From assembly GCA_035771175.1 (NCBI GenBank), contig CM069598.1, positions 13,808,539-13,872,538 of the forward strand: a stretch of DNA of 64,000 bases, in the 5' to 3' direction. Origin of the DNA: Paratinospora sagittata (lineage: Eukaryota > Streptophyta > Magnoliopsida > Ranunculales > Menispermaceae). Each line of letters begins with the position of its first letter. Within the stretch, counting starts at the first letter, position 1. Under the pieces are notes generated by a model. That model had not been told where the DNA came from. It searched no databases and saw nothing but the letters and a program-made list of their open reading frames with translations. This document shows, in pieces, positions 12,360 through 22,639 of this stretch. Made by a program: the position numbers and the translations under genes.

Positions 12360-12609
12360 CCTTCTAGGATGATAATATGTTAGCTCAGTCGCGCTGAGTG
12401 ATACCTCATCACACCTTGGCAACCTCTTCTATATTCAAAAGTTTTCGCCACTCTTTTTAAATATTTTGTTTAACATGGATATATAATGTGAGCTTGGAAG
12501 TACCAGGATTCTCCTAGAATCTTGAACTTCTTTGTTACTAACTATCTAATAGTTTCGTATTACCTGTTAGAATTCTCAAATTTTTTATTATTAATAGCCT
12601 GAGCCCCTT

Positions 12610-12721
12610 TATTACGATATTATTGGGATATTTTAGGAAATACAGGGTTGTGATATTTTGTAATTTATAGACTTGATGGGTGTGAATGAAGGCAGAGAGA
12701 AAATTGGTAAAGATTTTGACA
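12610..12721 (+). repeat. 5' LTR of the Copia element (112 bp)
   Basis: Starts TATTACGATATT, ends GATTTTGACA. Same length as the 3' LTR, with 6 substitutions and no indels by manual comparison. It is unusually short for an LTR element that carries pol. The start TATTACG instead of TG is shared by both LTRs. Confidence 0.85.
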
Positions 12722-12732
12722 TGGTATCAGAG
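12722..12732 (+). promoter_or_regulatory. Primer-binding site, initiator Met tRNA
   Basis: TGGTATCAGAG directly follows the LTR end. It complements the 3' end of plant initiator methionine tRNA, the usual minus-strand primer of plant Copia and Gypsy elements. Confidence 0.85.
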
Positions 12733-13063
12733 AGTGATGAATATTTGGCAAAACTCCTCCATTCGCGATCGTCACAAATCCCAAAAGCTTGCTCAATTCC
12801 TCATCGTTTCTCACAGTGAGTTGTACGTGCCTAGGAGTTATCCGATTCTTCTTGTTATCTCTCGCAGCGTTTCCAGCAAGCTCAAGAACGGCGGAGAGAT
12901 AAACCGGAGCTCCGGCGCCTACACGCTCGGCGTAACGTCTGGCTTTGAGATACCTCGCGATCCTGCCGACCGGAAACTGGAGACCGCTTTTTGAAGACCG
13001 AGAGACCGACTTCGACGACTTTGATTTACCACGGCCGCCCTTCGTTGTCGCTGTAGAACTCAT
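12733..13063 (-). pseudogene. Captured histone H2A coding fragment inside the Copia element
   Basis: On the minus strand from ATG at 13063 the frame reads as a plant H2A close to the H2A.X type: [95 protein letters not shown]. The six residues normally between AVLE and LELAGN are absent (in-frame 18-nt loss), which removes part of the histone-fold helix. The C-terminal tail is cut at 12733, exactly at the primer-binding site. There is no intron. Bases 13064-13290 probably continue into its 5' leader. Confidence 0.85.
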
Positions 13064-13390
13064 CGTGAAACCCTAACGAGATCTTCTTCGAAAGTCTGGG
13101 AAAAAGTTGATCTCCACGACGTGAGCCATCCGATCTCAGCTCCGATCTCTCCGACCTCCCCCATCCAGATCTCTCCAAAATGTTCTCCGATCTCTTCGAT
13201 CCTGGCCGCTGACCATTCATTCCGGCGGAAAATCTCAAACTGCAGATCGAAAATCAAAGAATTGCGAGGATCAAACCTGCAGATCGAAAATCAGTGAAGT
13301 GAACAGTGATTTCCTGTTCATCTGCACGCCGTGAACAGTGAACAGGGAACAATGATTTCCTGGTCGTCTGCATGCCGTGAACATTGAACA

Positions 13391-13760
13391 GTGATTTTCG
13401 GCACCGAACTGTCCGAAAAAGAAGTTGTCAGGTCGGAAAACCTGACCATACGGTCTAGATCTAATGCTATCCATGGTTCCAGGCTCGAGATCCATGAGAA
13501 CAGCGCGAGGAACGATCCTTCCGCAACTGGCTTCGTTGTAGTAGACATTGATCCTCTCAAGCTGAAGGTTAGAGTCGCCTTGGTACTTTCCGGTGGGATC
13601 GATTCCGTGCTCGGCGCAGACCATGGTAGAACTTGGCTCCGATTTGGTTGCCGCATTGGCTTCCCTGAACGTGAAGGATCTCACGCATTTTTTTTTCTCT
13701 CTCTAAAAGTTTCTTGAATCTGAGGAAATGCAGAGAGAGAGAGATGAAAGAGGAGAGAAG
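13391..13760 (-). pseudogene. Captured beta-tubulin 5' UTR and N-terminal coding fragment inside the Copia element
   Basis: The minus-strand ATG at 13688 opens [20 protein letters not shown], the beta-tubulin N-terminus. A small indel shifts the frame, then [52 protein letters not shown] and [14 protein letters not shown] follow. This covers roughly the first 100 residues of a protein of about 445. The CT-rich stretch at 13689-13760 looks like the tubulin 5' UTR. The fragment ends at a GAACAGTGATTTT repeat (from about 13387). Dead because of the frameshift and truncation. Confidence 0.85.
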
Positions 13761-13791
13761 ATGAACAGTGATTTCGGTGAACAGTGAACAG

Positions 13792-13891
13792 TCGGTTTCA
13801 TCAGCGAGTTCAGCGATTTCGGTCGGTTTATCGTCACCGTCGCGATTCCGTTCGGTTCGGGAGCCACTTGGATTAGTACTTTAACCTCCAC
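13792..13891 (-). pseudogene. Captured fragment of a peroxisomal-type enoyl-CoA hydratase inside the Copia element
   Basis: The minus strand reads VKVLIQVAPEPNGIATVTI then NRPKSLNSLMKP, matching the N-terminal strand region of plant monofunctional enoyl-CoA hydratase (ECHIA-like; NRPKSLNSL is characteristic). Only about 33 codons are present and the upstream ATG is missing. It ends at a GTGAACAGTGAACAG repeat (13777-13791) and, on the other side, at the resumption of Copia gag sequence. The family call rests on a short match. Confidence 0.65.
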
Positions 13892-13899
13892 GTGTGCTC

Positions 13900-14067
13900 A
13901 TGGCCGGCGGAGGGCATGGTGCACCGCCTGTCCGCGCACATAAAACTGGCGGGGCTGGAACTTCATCCGGGCAGCACGCAGGGAACTCGCAGGAACTGGC
14001 GGGTGCAACCGACGGTGCGGCTCTTGCTGGTGTTTCCGCAATGCAACTGTAGCAACTTCTTGCATTT
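13900..14067 (+). pseudogene. Remnant of Copia gag C-terminal linker
   Basis: The plus strand from 13900 reads a Gly/Ala-rich linker (MAGGGHGAPPV, SSGQHAGNSQELAG, GVSAMQL), a TAG stop, then QLLAFLNFDKTKDRLHGK running into the protease. This is the gag-pol joining region of Copia. Most of gag upstream, including the zinc knuckle, is absent and replaced by host fragments. Confidence 0.6.
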
Positions 14068-17000
14068 TTGAACTTCGACAAAACAAAAGATCGACTACAT
14101 GGTAAGAACAGTCATTTTAGTTGGATTATCGATACAGGAGTGTCGAACCATGTGACGTGCGACTTGTCTATTTTGAAGAATGCGAGAAAGGTGCAATACT
14201 GCCCGGTGGGTTTGCCGGATAGAAACACTGCAAAAGCAAACCAAGAGGGGAGTGTCGTGCTGCCAGGAGGATTGAAGCTTGACAATGTGCTTTATGTCCC
14301 ACAATTGACATGCAATTTAATTTCTGTTACTCAATTAATCGATGAATCAAATTGGGGCATCGTGAAAGATTGGAGCGGGTGAAAATTAAATTGCATGTCA
14401 GGACCAACCGACGACGAAGGTGATTGGAGCCGGTGAAAGATTGGATGAACTTTATTTTTTCCGTGGTGTTCCTCAAGTGAAGGTCTTGACAGTGGATGGT
14501 GATTCGTCGTTCGAGTTATGGCATCAACGAATGGGGCATCCGTCGGAGAAAATATTGAAGATGATTCCGGCTGTAAGTCATTCTTGTAGGACAAATAATA
14601 AAGCTTGTGATGTGTGTCCGCGTGCAAAGCAACCTAGATCTAGTTTTCCAATTAGTACGAATAAAGCTGGTAGGATTTTTGAACTTATTCATTTGGATTT
14701 GTGGGGGCCTTACAAGGCTCGTTCTTCGTGTGGGGCTACCTATTTTTTGACAATAGTAGATGATTTTTCAAGAGGAGTTTGGGTCTATTTACTTTGCAAT
14801 AAAATGGAAGTTAAATCTATGCTTCTTAATTTTGTTGCTATGGTTGAACGTCAATTTGAACAAGTGATAAAACGTATGAGAAGTGACAATGAGACCGAAT
14901 TTAATTGTTTGCATGATTATTTTCAAAATAATGGGATTATTTTTTAGACTTCTTGTGTTGGGACTCCTCAACAAAATGGGAGAGTTGAGAGAAAGCATCA
15001 ACACATTTAAAATGTGGCTAGAGCCTTAAGATTTCAAGGGAACTTACCAATCAAAATTTGGGGTGAATGTGTGTTGGCAGCGTGTCACTTGATTAATAGG
15101 ACACCCTCTACTTTACTTAAGACTAAGTCGCCATATGAAATGTTGTTTGGGAAAGTGCCTTCTTATGATGCTATTTGCGTATTTGGTTGTCTTTGCTATG
15201 CTCATAATCAACGACACAAAGGTGATAAATTTGCAAGTAGGAGCCGTAAATGTATCTTTGTTGGCTATCCTTTTGGGAAGAAAGGTTGGAAATTGTATGA
15301 TTTAGAAACACATGAGTACTTTGTATCGAGGGATGTGAAGTTCTTTGAGAAAGAATTTCCTTTTGCGCCAAACCAACCAAGGAATGTGGTGACTCCTATG
15401 CTGGCGAACAATGAGGATGGGGCATGGAGTGAGGATGAGGGTGCCGATGAGTGTGTTGCGTGCGTTGAGTAGGGGTCTGGTGCTGCGGTGCAGCCCGCAC
15501 ATGAGGATGTGCGTGATGAGGGACTGGAGAATACGGTGGGGGAGCAAGGTATGGAAGTTGACGGTGAGCTAGGACGAGGAAAACGAACCAAAACTCCTTC
15601 AACATGGTATCGTGATTTTGTTACTCATACTATACGAAAAATAAGTCCATCTGAGAATTCATCAGCTACTTCCTCTTCTTCAGGTACGCCCTATCCTATA
15701 ACACATTTTGTGAATTGTGAACGTTTTTCTGTGAGACATAGGAATTTTCTTGCAGCTGTGACAGCGGGACATGAGCCAAAGCATTTTAAAGAAGCGATGA
15801 AAGACTCGGGATGGCGAGATGCGATGGGTAAGGAAATACGAGCCCTTAAAGACAATGAGACTTGGGTAATGAAGACTCTTCCACCCGAAAAGAAAGTACT
15901 AGGGAGCCAGTGGATATATAAAATTAAGTATAAGTCCGATGGCAGCATAGAGCGACTCAAAGCAAGACTTGTGATCTATGGCAATCATCAGGTGGAAGGA
16001 ATTGACTATAACGAGACATTTGCTCCTGTGGCAAAAATGGTGACGGTTCGTATTTTTCTTGCAATTGCTGTTGTTAAATATTGGGAGGTACATCAAATGG
16101 ATGTGCATAATGCTTTCCTTCACGGTGACTTAAATGATGAGGTTTATATGAAGGTTCCTCCAGGTTTTAAAAATACAAATCCTAACATGGTTTGCAGGTT
16201 GAAAAAGTCGTTGTATGGTTTGAAACAAGCTCCCCGATGTTGGTTTGCAAAACTGCCAACAACGTTGAAGAATTATGGTTTTGTGCAATCTTATTCAGAT
16301 TATTCCTTATTTGGGTTGTGCAGGGGAAGAACTCAGATTAACGTGTTAGTTTATGTTGATGACTTGATTATTGCAGGGAATGATAAGGTTGCATTGACAA
16401 CTTTTAAAGATTACCTTGGCAGGTGCTTCCATATGAAGGATTTGGGAGTTTTGAAATATTACTTAGGGCTAGAGGTAGCCCGTAATCCAGAAGGAATTTT
16501 TCTTTGTCAAAGAAAATACACACTCGAGATAATTTCCGAAACGGGTTTATTGGGAGCAAAGCCTGCGACATTTCCTATGGAACAAAATCACAATTTGGCC
16601 CTTGCTAAGGGCGAATTCCTTGCGGATCCAGCGCCGTATAGGCGACTTGTAGGGAGATTGATTTACTTGTCTGTGACGAGACCTGATCTTGCATATTCGG
16701 TTCATATTTTGTCCCAATTTATGCAACAACCTCGTGAGGATCATTGGGAGGCAGCTCTCAGGGTCGTGAGATATTTGAAAAAGAGTCCGAGGCAAGAGAT
16801 TTTGCTTCGTGCTGATAGTGACCTACGTCTAGAAGGGTGGTGTGATTCGGATTGGGCTAGTTGTCCACTTACGCGGCGTTCCTTGACAGGTTGGTTCGTG
16901 TTACTTGGTTGTTCTCCTGTGTCGTAGAAGACCAAGAAGCAACAAACAGTGTCTAGATCGTCTGCAGAGGCTGAGTATAGATCAATGATGGCAACAGTGT

Positions 17001-17280
17001 GTGAGTTAAAGTGGCTTAACCAATTTTTAAGCGACTTGGGTGTGCGACATCCGAAGGGTATGAAGTTGTTTTGAGATAGTCAGTCGGCCTTGTACGTTGC
17101 TCAAAATCTGGTTTTTCACTAAAGAACAAAGCATATAGAGGCTGACTGCCATTTTGTTCGAGATGCGGTGACTGAAGGGATGATTTGTCTGTCATATGTT
17201 TCTACTAGTGTTCAATTGGCAGACATCTTTACAAAAGCGTTGGGGAAAACAAACTTTGAGTTTCTACTCTGCAAGTTGGG
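14068..17280 (+). pseudogene. Copia pol (protease, integrase, reverse transcriptase, RNase H), inactivated
   Basis: Protease: WIIDTGVSNHVTCDLSIL (about 14115), with NVLYVPQLTCNLISV. Integrase: zinc finger HQRMGHP...CDVCPRAKQ, then HLDLWGPYKA and IKRMRSDNETEFN, where the usual DNGTEF is altered. Reverse transcriptase (from 15488): WVMKTLPPEKKVLGSQWIYK, QMDVHNAFLHGDL, YGLKQAPRCWF, and the catalytic YVDDLIIAG. RNase H region: GWCDSDWASCPLTRRSLTGW and SRSSAEAEYRSM. Disruptions include a break at 14380, stops at 14945, 15008, 15470 and 16925, and two more in the RNase H tail (near 17074 and 17120). The element could not supply its own proteins. Confidence 0.9.
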
Positions 17281-17302
17281 CGTTTGAGATCTTCACGCTC
17301 CA

Positions 17303-17427
17303 ACTTGAGGGGGGATATTACGATATTATTGAGGTATTTTAGGAAATACAGGGTTGTGATATTTTGTAATTTATAGACTTGATGGTTATGAATGAAGGCA
17401 GCGAGAAAATTGGTAGAGATTTTGACA
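17303..17427 (+). repeat. Polypurine tract and 3' LTR of the Copia element
   Basis: Polypurine tract at 17303-17315 (ACTTGAGGGGGGA), then the 112-bp 3' LTR at 17316-17427. The CCCTT target duplication follows at 17428-17432. Confidence 0.8.
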
Positions 17428-17432
17428 CCCTT

Positions 17433-17964
17433 TCACTTCTAATAATTTAAAGGAGAAATTATATCCCTATAAAAAAATAAATAAATTTAACAAGTATATG
17501 TAGTAATAGATAGTGTGATACTAAAATAAGATAAAATAATTGAGATTGTAGAAAAAATTTACATTTGATTGGTAATTCAAAAATAATGACTGAATTCAAA
17601 AACAAAAAATTTAAAAATGACTTTTTATCATTTTTTGAAAAACAACTTATTTTAAAGGTCTAGAATTCAATTTATTGTTTTATGTTTAATTTAATATTTT
17701 ACATACAAATATATATAAAAAATAGAAGTGCCTTTCATAATTCCTTAATTAAATTACCGACGAGCAGTGTGTAAAATTAACCCTTTGAATACTGTCAATT
17801 CCCAACGTGCTTGGGGCTCGTCATCATGTTTCCCATACAAAAATTCAAAACGAAAACAATTCCCCGCGAAAACTCAGATTTCGAAACAGGTTATCAAATC
17901 AAACATCAATGGCGAGCCAAACCCAAACACAGACCTAAAAAAAACAAAAGAAGTAGAAGAGAGA
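17433..17964. other. Intergenic DNA and 5' UTR of the Apollo-type nuclease gene
   Basis: AT-rich up to about 17760, then a more balanced stretch that likely holds the 5' UTR. The nuclease frame is open upstream to about 17767, but no in-frame ATG exists before 17965. Confidence 0.5.
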
Positions 17965-20900
17965 ATGGAGAAAGGAATGATATCGGTGGATCGATGGAGC
18001 GAAGGGAGCCAGGCGTATTTCCTGACCCATCTCCACTCGGATCACACACAGGGATTGTCTTCAAATTGGTACAAGGGTCCATTATTCTGTTCTTCCATCA
18101 CCGCTAAGCTCTTCCCCACCAAATTCCCCGATTTCGATCTCTCCTTGATTAGGGTTTTGGAAATTGGCACCTCTTATTCCCTCTCTCTTCTCTCCCCTTC
18201 CACTGGTTTGCAAACCACCCTTCATTTCATCGCAATTGATGCTGACCATTGTCCAGGTACCTAACAATCTTTTTGAAAATTTAGTATGAAATTCAGTATG
18301 AAATTCAGTGAATTTTGTTAAAACCCCTTGCCCTAAAAGCTGCAGTTGATAAGTTAGGGACCCAACAATTTATATTAAGTTATGATATGGGTATCAATAA
18401 CATTGTGGATTTTGAGGGTTTTTTTTTTGGGTTAATTAAGGAGCTGTGATGTTCTTTTTAGTATGAAAATCAGGAAATTTTGTTAAAAACCGCTTGCCCT
18501 AAAAGCTGTAGTTGATAAGTTAGAGACCCACCAATTTATATTAAGCGATGATATGGGTATTAACAGCATTATGGATTTTGAGGTTTTTTTTTTTTTTGGT
18601 TAATTAAGGAGCTGTGATGTTCTTGTTTCGGGGAGAGTTTGGTTGCTTGCTTTACACGGGCGATTTTCGATGGGAAGGGACGAGCAAAAGGGCTCTAATA
18701 GGGAAGAGTATGCTGCTCAATGCACTACAGGGTGATAATGTTGATTTCCTTTACATGGATAATACTTACTGCAATCCAGCATTTTCGTTTCCTCCTAGAG
18801 AAGTTGTTGCGTGGCAGGTTTGCTACCATTTAAAGTTTTTGCTGAGCTTTTCGATGCTTTGTTTCTGTTTCGGTATGTTTGATGGATGTAGTTTTTGAAA
18901 GATTAAAAAGAACTAAGAAAACTGTAGGAGATTACCAATCGTTTCGGTATGTTTGGCCTAAATGATATTATCGTTTTATCAGTGGTTGAGCATGAATGGT
19001 GCTGTTTTGGCTTGTATTCTAAGTGAAACTGATGTGGGACTAGCAAACATATTTCTAAGAGCTAATCACTACTTGGTTTGCAGTAACGGCAGCTCCTTTC
19101 AATCCATGAGGCTCAGGGATGTGCTATGGGTGGTGGATTAATTTCCCATGATTTGTTATGAGCTTCTATAGGTCTATTTTCGGTTCTTAAGCCCACCTTT
19201 GTAAGCCTCAGAGTGGTGTTATATATATATATATATATGGAGGTTTCAATCTTCTTTGGCCCATAGAGCCATCTTCTCTGGCCCTCAGGGCCAACATGAC
19301 CTTTAAAAAAGACAACTTAGTTTAGTTTTTGAAATAGTCATAAGTTAGATTTAGAAACTTGGAAAGCATTTGGTTATAGTTGTGATTCCCTGACTGAGTT
19401 CTTTGTATGAAACTAAGAGAATGGCATAGAGTTCAAAGAATTAACTGCTCCTCAGTCATATTTTTGTTTTAATACCTCTGGATTGTTGCTTGGCAGGTTG
19501 TCAAAATCATAGCTTCTCATCCTGATCATGATGTTATCATTGCTATCAATACTCTTGGGAAAGAAGACCTTCTGGTTCAGATCTCACAAGCTCTAAACAT
19601 AAAGGTCTCTTTTCAACTTGGACCAGCTTGTTTCATTTTTTGGCCTATTGTGATGTCACTTGGAATGAATAAATACAATGTTGTCGAGGACCTGCACATA
19701 GGGCATTTGCAACAAAATCACCTAGGTCATATCTAAGGCAAATAGTCGGGATCTTTGAATATTTTTTAGAAGTTTGAGATAAAATGTAAGGTTTTTTTTT
19801 CTTCTCATTATTACTTTTGTAATTGTATTTCTTTAACATAGCATAACTTTTAATTCTAAAGTAATACTTATAACTCAATTATTTTTCTAATTTTCATTTT
19901 CTACTTATTTTTGTTATATTGTTGCAAAAAATATCTTTATTGTCATATGTATCACAACAAACAATGACTCTTTAAATTATTGTACTTCTACTTTATAGCA
20001 ACTTGTATTTTATTTAAAATGTTTTTTTTTTAGTTTTAATTTGTGGACACAAAACAAAATTGAGGATTGTAAAATATAATTAATCTTTTGTTACACTTAC
20101 ACAAGATTTGACACTTACACTATGGACTATATATGTAACTCTATATACAGGTATATACAGGGTTTTTATATGTAAAGCTAGTTAATTATCTATTTAGGGG
20201 CTATAAATAAATATTATTTGCATGACGTAGGCGAGGCCTAGGCATTGCCTCCCCTAGATACGGTTAGTCACCTAGATATCGCCTTGCCGCCTTAATAAGA
20301 CTGGATGGATGCAATGTTGAAAACACCTTGGAGTAAAAATTTTCAAAAGACTAATTCATCATGAGGCGACATGTTGTTGAAAGCAGTAATGGGCTACATT
20401 ATGTGATTATCTGGTTGGTTATCTAAATTTAGTACAGAATCTCCAACTGTGATTGCCAAAACTGTGGATTGATGCCTTGCTTGTACCCATTTCACTGTTA
20501 CACCCATTTGCAGAGCTTCCTTGATCATTCCTTTGTGCACTTTTCTATCGGATTAGTATCCTTTTACTACTTTTTGGTAATGGTTAGCCTGAAGATCATG
20601 GGATCAAACTCTGGTGCTAATCATCATAACACTTAAAACCTGCATCCTTTGATGCTTATCTGCAGTTTAGTCGGCTTAAATGAATTTTTTTCTTTGATAA
20701 ATTGCTGGAAAGTCAAATTTCCATTTCATTCAAGCTAGAGAAGTACATGATTTTGATGAATCTATGCATATATAGTTTTTCAACTTTTTCTTTAAATCAT
20801 ATCTAGTGACAGAACTCTGCTTCTTTGATTAACAATTTTTTGTTGTTGCTTTCTGTTCTGAGTTATTTACTATGCTTTTTGTTGTCTTCTGAAGATCTGG

Positions 20901-21536
20901 GTTTGGCCAGAACGCTTGGAAACTATGCACCTTTTGGGATTCTATGACATTTTCACTACAAAAACCAGTTTGACTAGAGTGCGAGCAGTCCCTTTTTACA
21001 GTTTCAGCATGGACACTCTTGAAGAACTAAACAAAATACGCCCTACCATTGGGATCATGCCTTCTGGTCTCCCATGGGTGAAGCCCATCAATCAAAATGA
21101 CTATGCTTGTAGAAACCAACAGTACGAAGATTTAGATACCATTAAAATGTTTCATCGCTACATCTATTCAGTGCCATACTCTGATCACTCCTGTTTCAAT
21201 GAATTAGAGGAATTTATCAAACTTGTGAAGCCTGTGAATGTGAGAGGCATAGTCACTTCATCTTCTGCCTACGTTGATCCCCTTTACTATCTTGGCCGCC
21301 TTTGTGGACCAAATAAACTGATTGAGGGGACAAACAAGAAGTTCCACAAATTAAAAATTGAAGGTGGTGAATCAGTCCAAGGTAAATCTGTTCGCTGTGA
21401 CAAGTCCATTTTTACAAGGTTTAAACGAGAAAACAGTAGAAAGATTGGGTCCTTTGGTGTTCGTAGTGGCAGGGTAACGTTGTTGAGAAGAATGAAACGT
21501 GGTGTAAATGTTACTGAAACTGGTGGCACTGTTTGA
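17965..21536 (+). CDS. DNA-repair metallo-beta-lactamase/beta-CASP nuclease, Apollo (SNM1B)-like, four exons
   Basis: CDS join 17965..18256, 18609..18817, 19497..19604, 20895..21536, 416 residues; all introns are GT-AG and in phase. Metal-binding motif HxHxDH is THLHSDH (H22, H24, D26, H27). Motif 2 is ADHCPG (H95) and motif 3 is YTGDFRW (D116). beta-CASP motifs follow: AINTLGKED, YSVPYSDHSCF and GIVTSSSAYVDP. The length and sequence fit plant proteins such as Arabidopsis At1g27410. SNM1-family enzymes are 5' exonucleases in crosslink repair and, in animals, telomere end processing; the same role here is inferred. The ATG at 17965 is the first in frame. Intron 1 contains a tandem duplication that copies its own 3' splice site. 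The C-terminal tail after about residue 350 is basic and poorly conserved. Confidence 0.92.
18281..18624 (+). repeat. Tandem duplication copying the intron 1 acceptor and the start of exon 2
   Basis: Two copies with a spacing of 168 bases. GGTTAATTAAG followed by GAGCTGTGATGTTCTT occurs with AG at 18439-18440 and again with AG at 18607-18608 (the real acceptor). Both copies also share TTGCCCTAAAAGCTG and GATATGGGTAT. The copies differ at scattered bases and one has an extra short repeat (ATTCAGTATGAA). Confidence 0.85.
19690..20300. repeat. AT-rich stretch in intron 3 of the nuclease gene, possible DNA-element remnant
   Basis: ATCACCTAGGTCATATCTAAGG (near 19718) and CACCTAGATATCGCCTTGCC (near 20270) share related CACCTAG/ATATC words at the two sides of a very AT-rich core, as in decayed hAT-type elements. 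The repeats are not clean inverted copies and no target duplication was found. The rest of the 1.3-kb intron shows no feature. Confidence 0.25.
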
Positions 21537-22639
21537 ACAGACTTCTGAGTGATGAATCATGTGGCTTGAGGGTTGCATCTTTTGTATTAGTACCTGACAT
21601 ATAGATATCCTTCTGATGTAATGACATTACATGGTAAATTTTGAGTTTCAGTAAATGAAGCTACAAACGTTCACTTGAAATGCTACAATTATGTTTATGT
21701 AAATTTTACACGGTGTGCTCTAAATCAAATGGCTGTGTATTATTTCAACATGTTTTTACTGAGAAGGGAAAAACTTACATTTCTTTTGGGGATTTATCTG
21801 GACTCTTTGTTGAATGCCATTGAGATTATTAATGAGGATTTATCTCTTTCAAATTGATCAAAACACAGTTCTCTGAACAGAATCCACTGTTTTGGTCCCT
21901 TTTGTACCAATTTGTTTCTATGCTTGGTTGGTGGTTAGTGGGCCTTCATATTAAATAGATTATTGTTTTAGCTTTGAAGTTTTAGTTAATGTGATTACTG
22001 TTGAAATCCTGTTTATTTGTTGACGCATTCTAATGTCACATCTAATATGGACAAAAACAACAAATTAACAAAACAAAAAAAAGAAAAAAGTGTGGTGTGA
22101 TCCTCTATTTCCTTCTACAATTTTCAAATTGAGATGTTGACGGAAGATTATATAGTCAATCTTAATTTCACAGAAGTAAACCAGAGTCACAAAACCAAGC
22201 TTAGGCATGGGAAAACTTAAGACCATTTATGAAATGTTTTCATATGGCTGCTATGCCAAAAGAACAAAAACTAATATATTGTAGTTTCTAATGTCTACAA
22301 AATAATCTTGGATCATTACGTCTGTGCTTTGATTCATGTATCTCTTGCATTAGATTTGATTCTCAGTCAAAGCTTGGAATTCTCTTGACAACATTTATTA
22401 TCTAATGCATTTTCCATGCAATTAAATTTATTTTCTCCATTGAATCAGTCTGTGATGCAATCTCCATCCAATCAAAGTTAATGTAGTAAAGCTCGGTTTG
22501 AAAAATAAGTTTATCTTATGTAAGTATAAATGACTGTTACAGGTTTGGAAACAGCATGAGAATAAGGCATCATTCTTTTCTCTCCTCCATTTGCAGCTTG
22601 AAACAGCCTTCAATCTTGTCTATGCCAGTTCTTGTTGAA
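21537..22639. other. Intergenic: 3' UTR of the nuclease gene and promoter of the first receptor kinase
   Basis: About 1.1 kb of AT-rich DNA. The short ORF at 21675-21857 has no family features. The receptor-kinase frame is open back to an ATG at 22556, but the preferred starts are downstream. Confidence 0.5.

Larger units (their letters stand above)
12610..17427 (+). mobile_element. Copia LTR retrotransposon carrying three antisense host-gene fragments in place of gag
   Basis: 112-bp LTRs (12610-12721 and 17316-17427) differ at 6 positions and both end in GACA. The 5-bp target duplication is CCCTT (12605-12609 and 17428-17432). A primer-binding site for initiator Met tRNA (TGGTATCAGAG, 12722-12732) follows the left LTR, and a purine-rich tract precedes the right LTR. 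The pol order protease, integrase, reverse transcriptase, RNase H is that of Copia. About 1.15 kb where gag should lie is filled by minus-strand fragments of H2A, beta-tubulin and an enoyl-CoA hydratase. Pol has several stops, so the copy is dead; the LTR divergence suggests an old insertion. Confidence 0.9.

Noticed and set aside
13391..13717. Plus-strand ORF over the tubulin fragment, and 12686-12994 over H2A
   Set aside because: Shadows of the captured antisense genes; no plus-strand family similarity.
17767..17964. N-terminal extension of the Apollo-type protein
   Set aside because: The upstream frame starts at GTG, not ATG; the family usually starts close to the ISVDRW motif, as at 17965.
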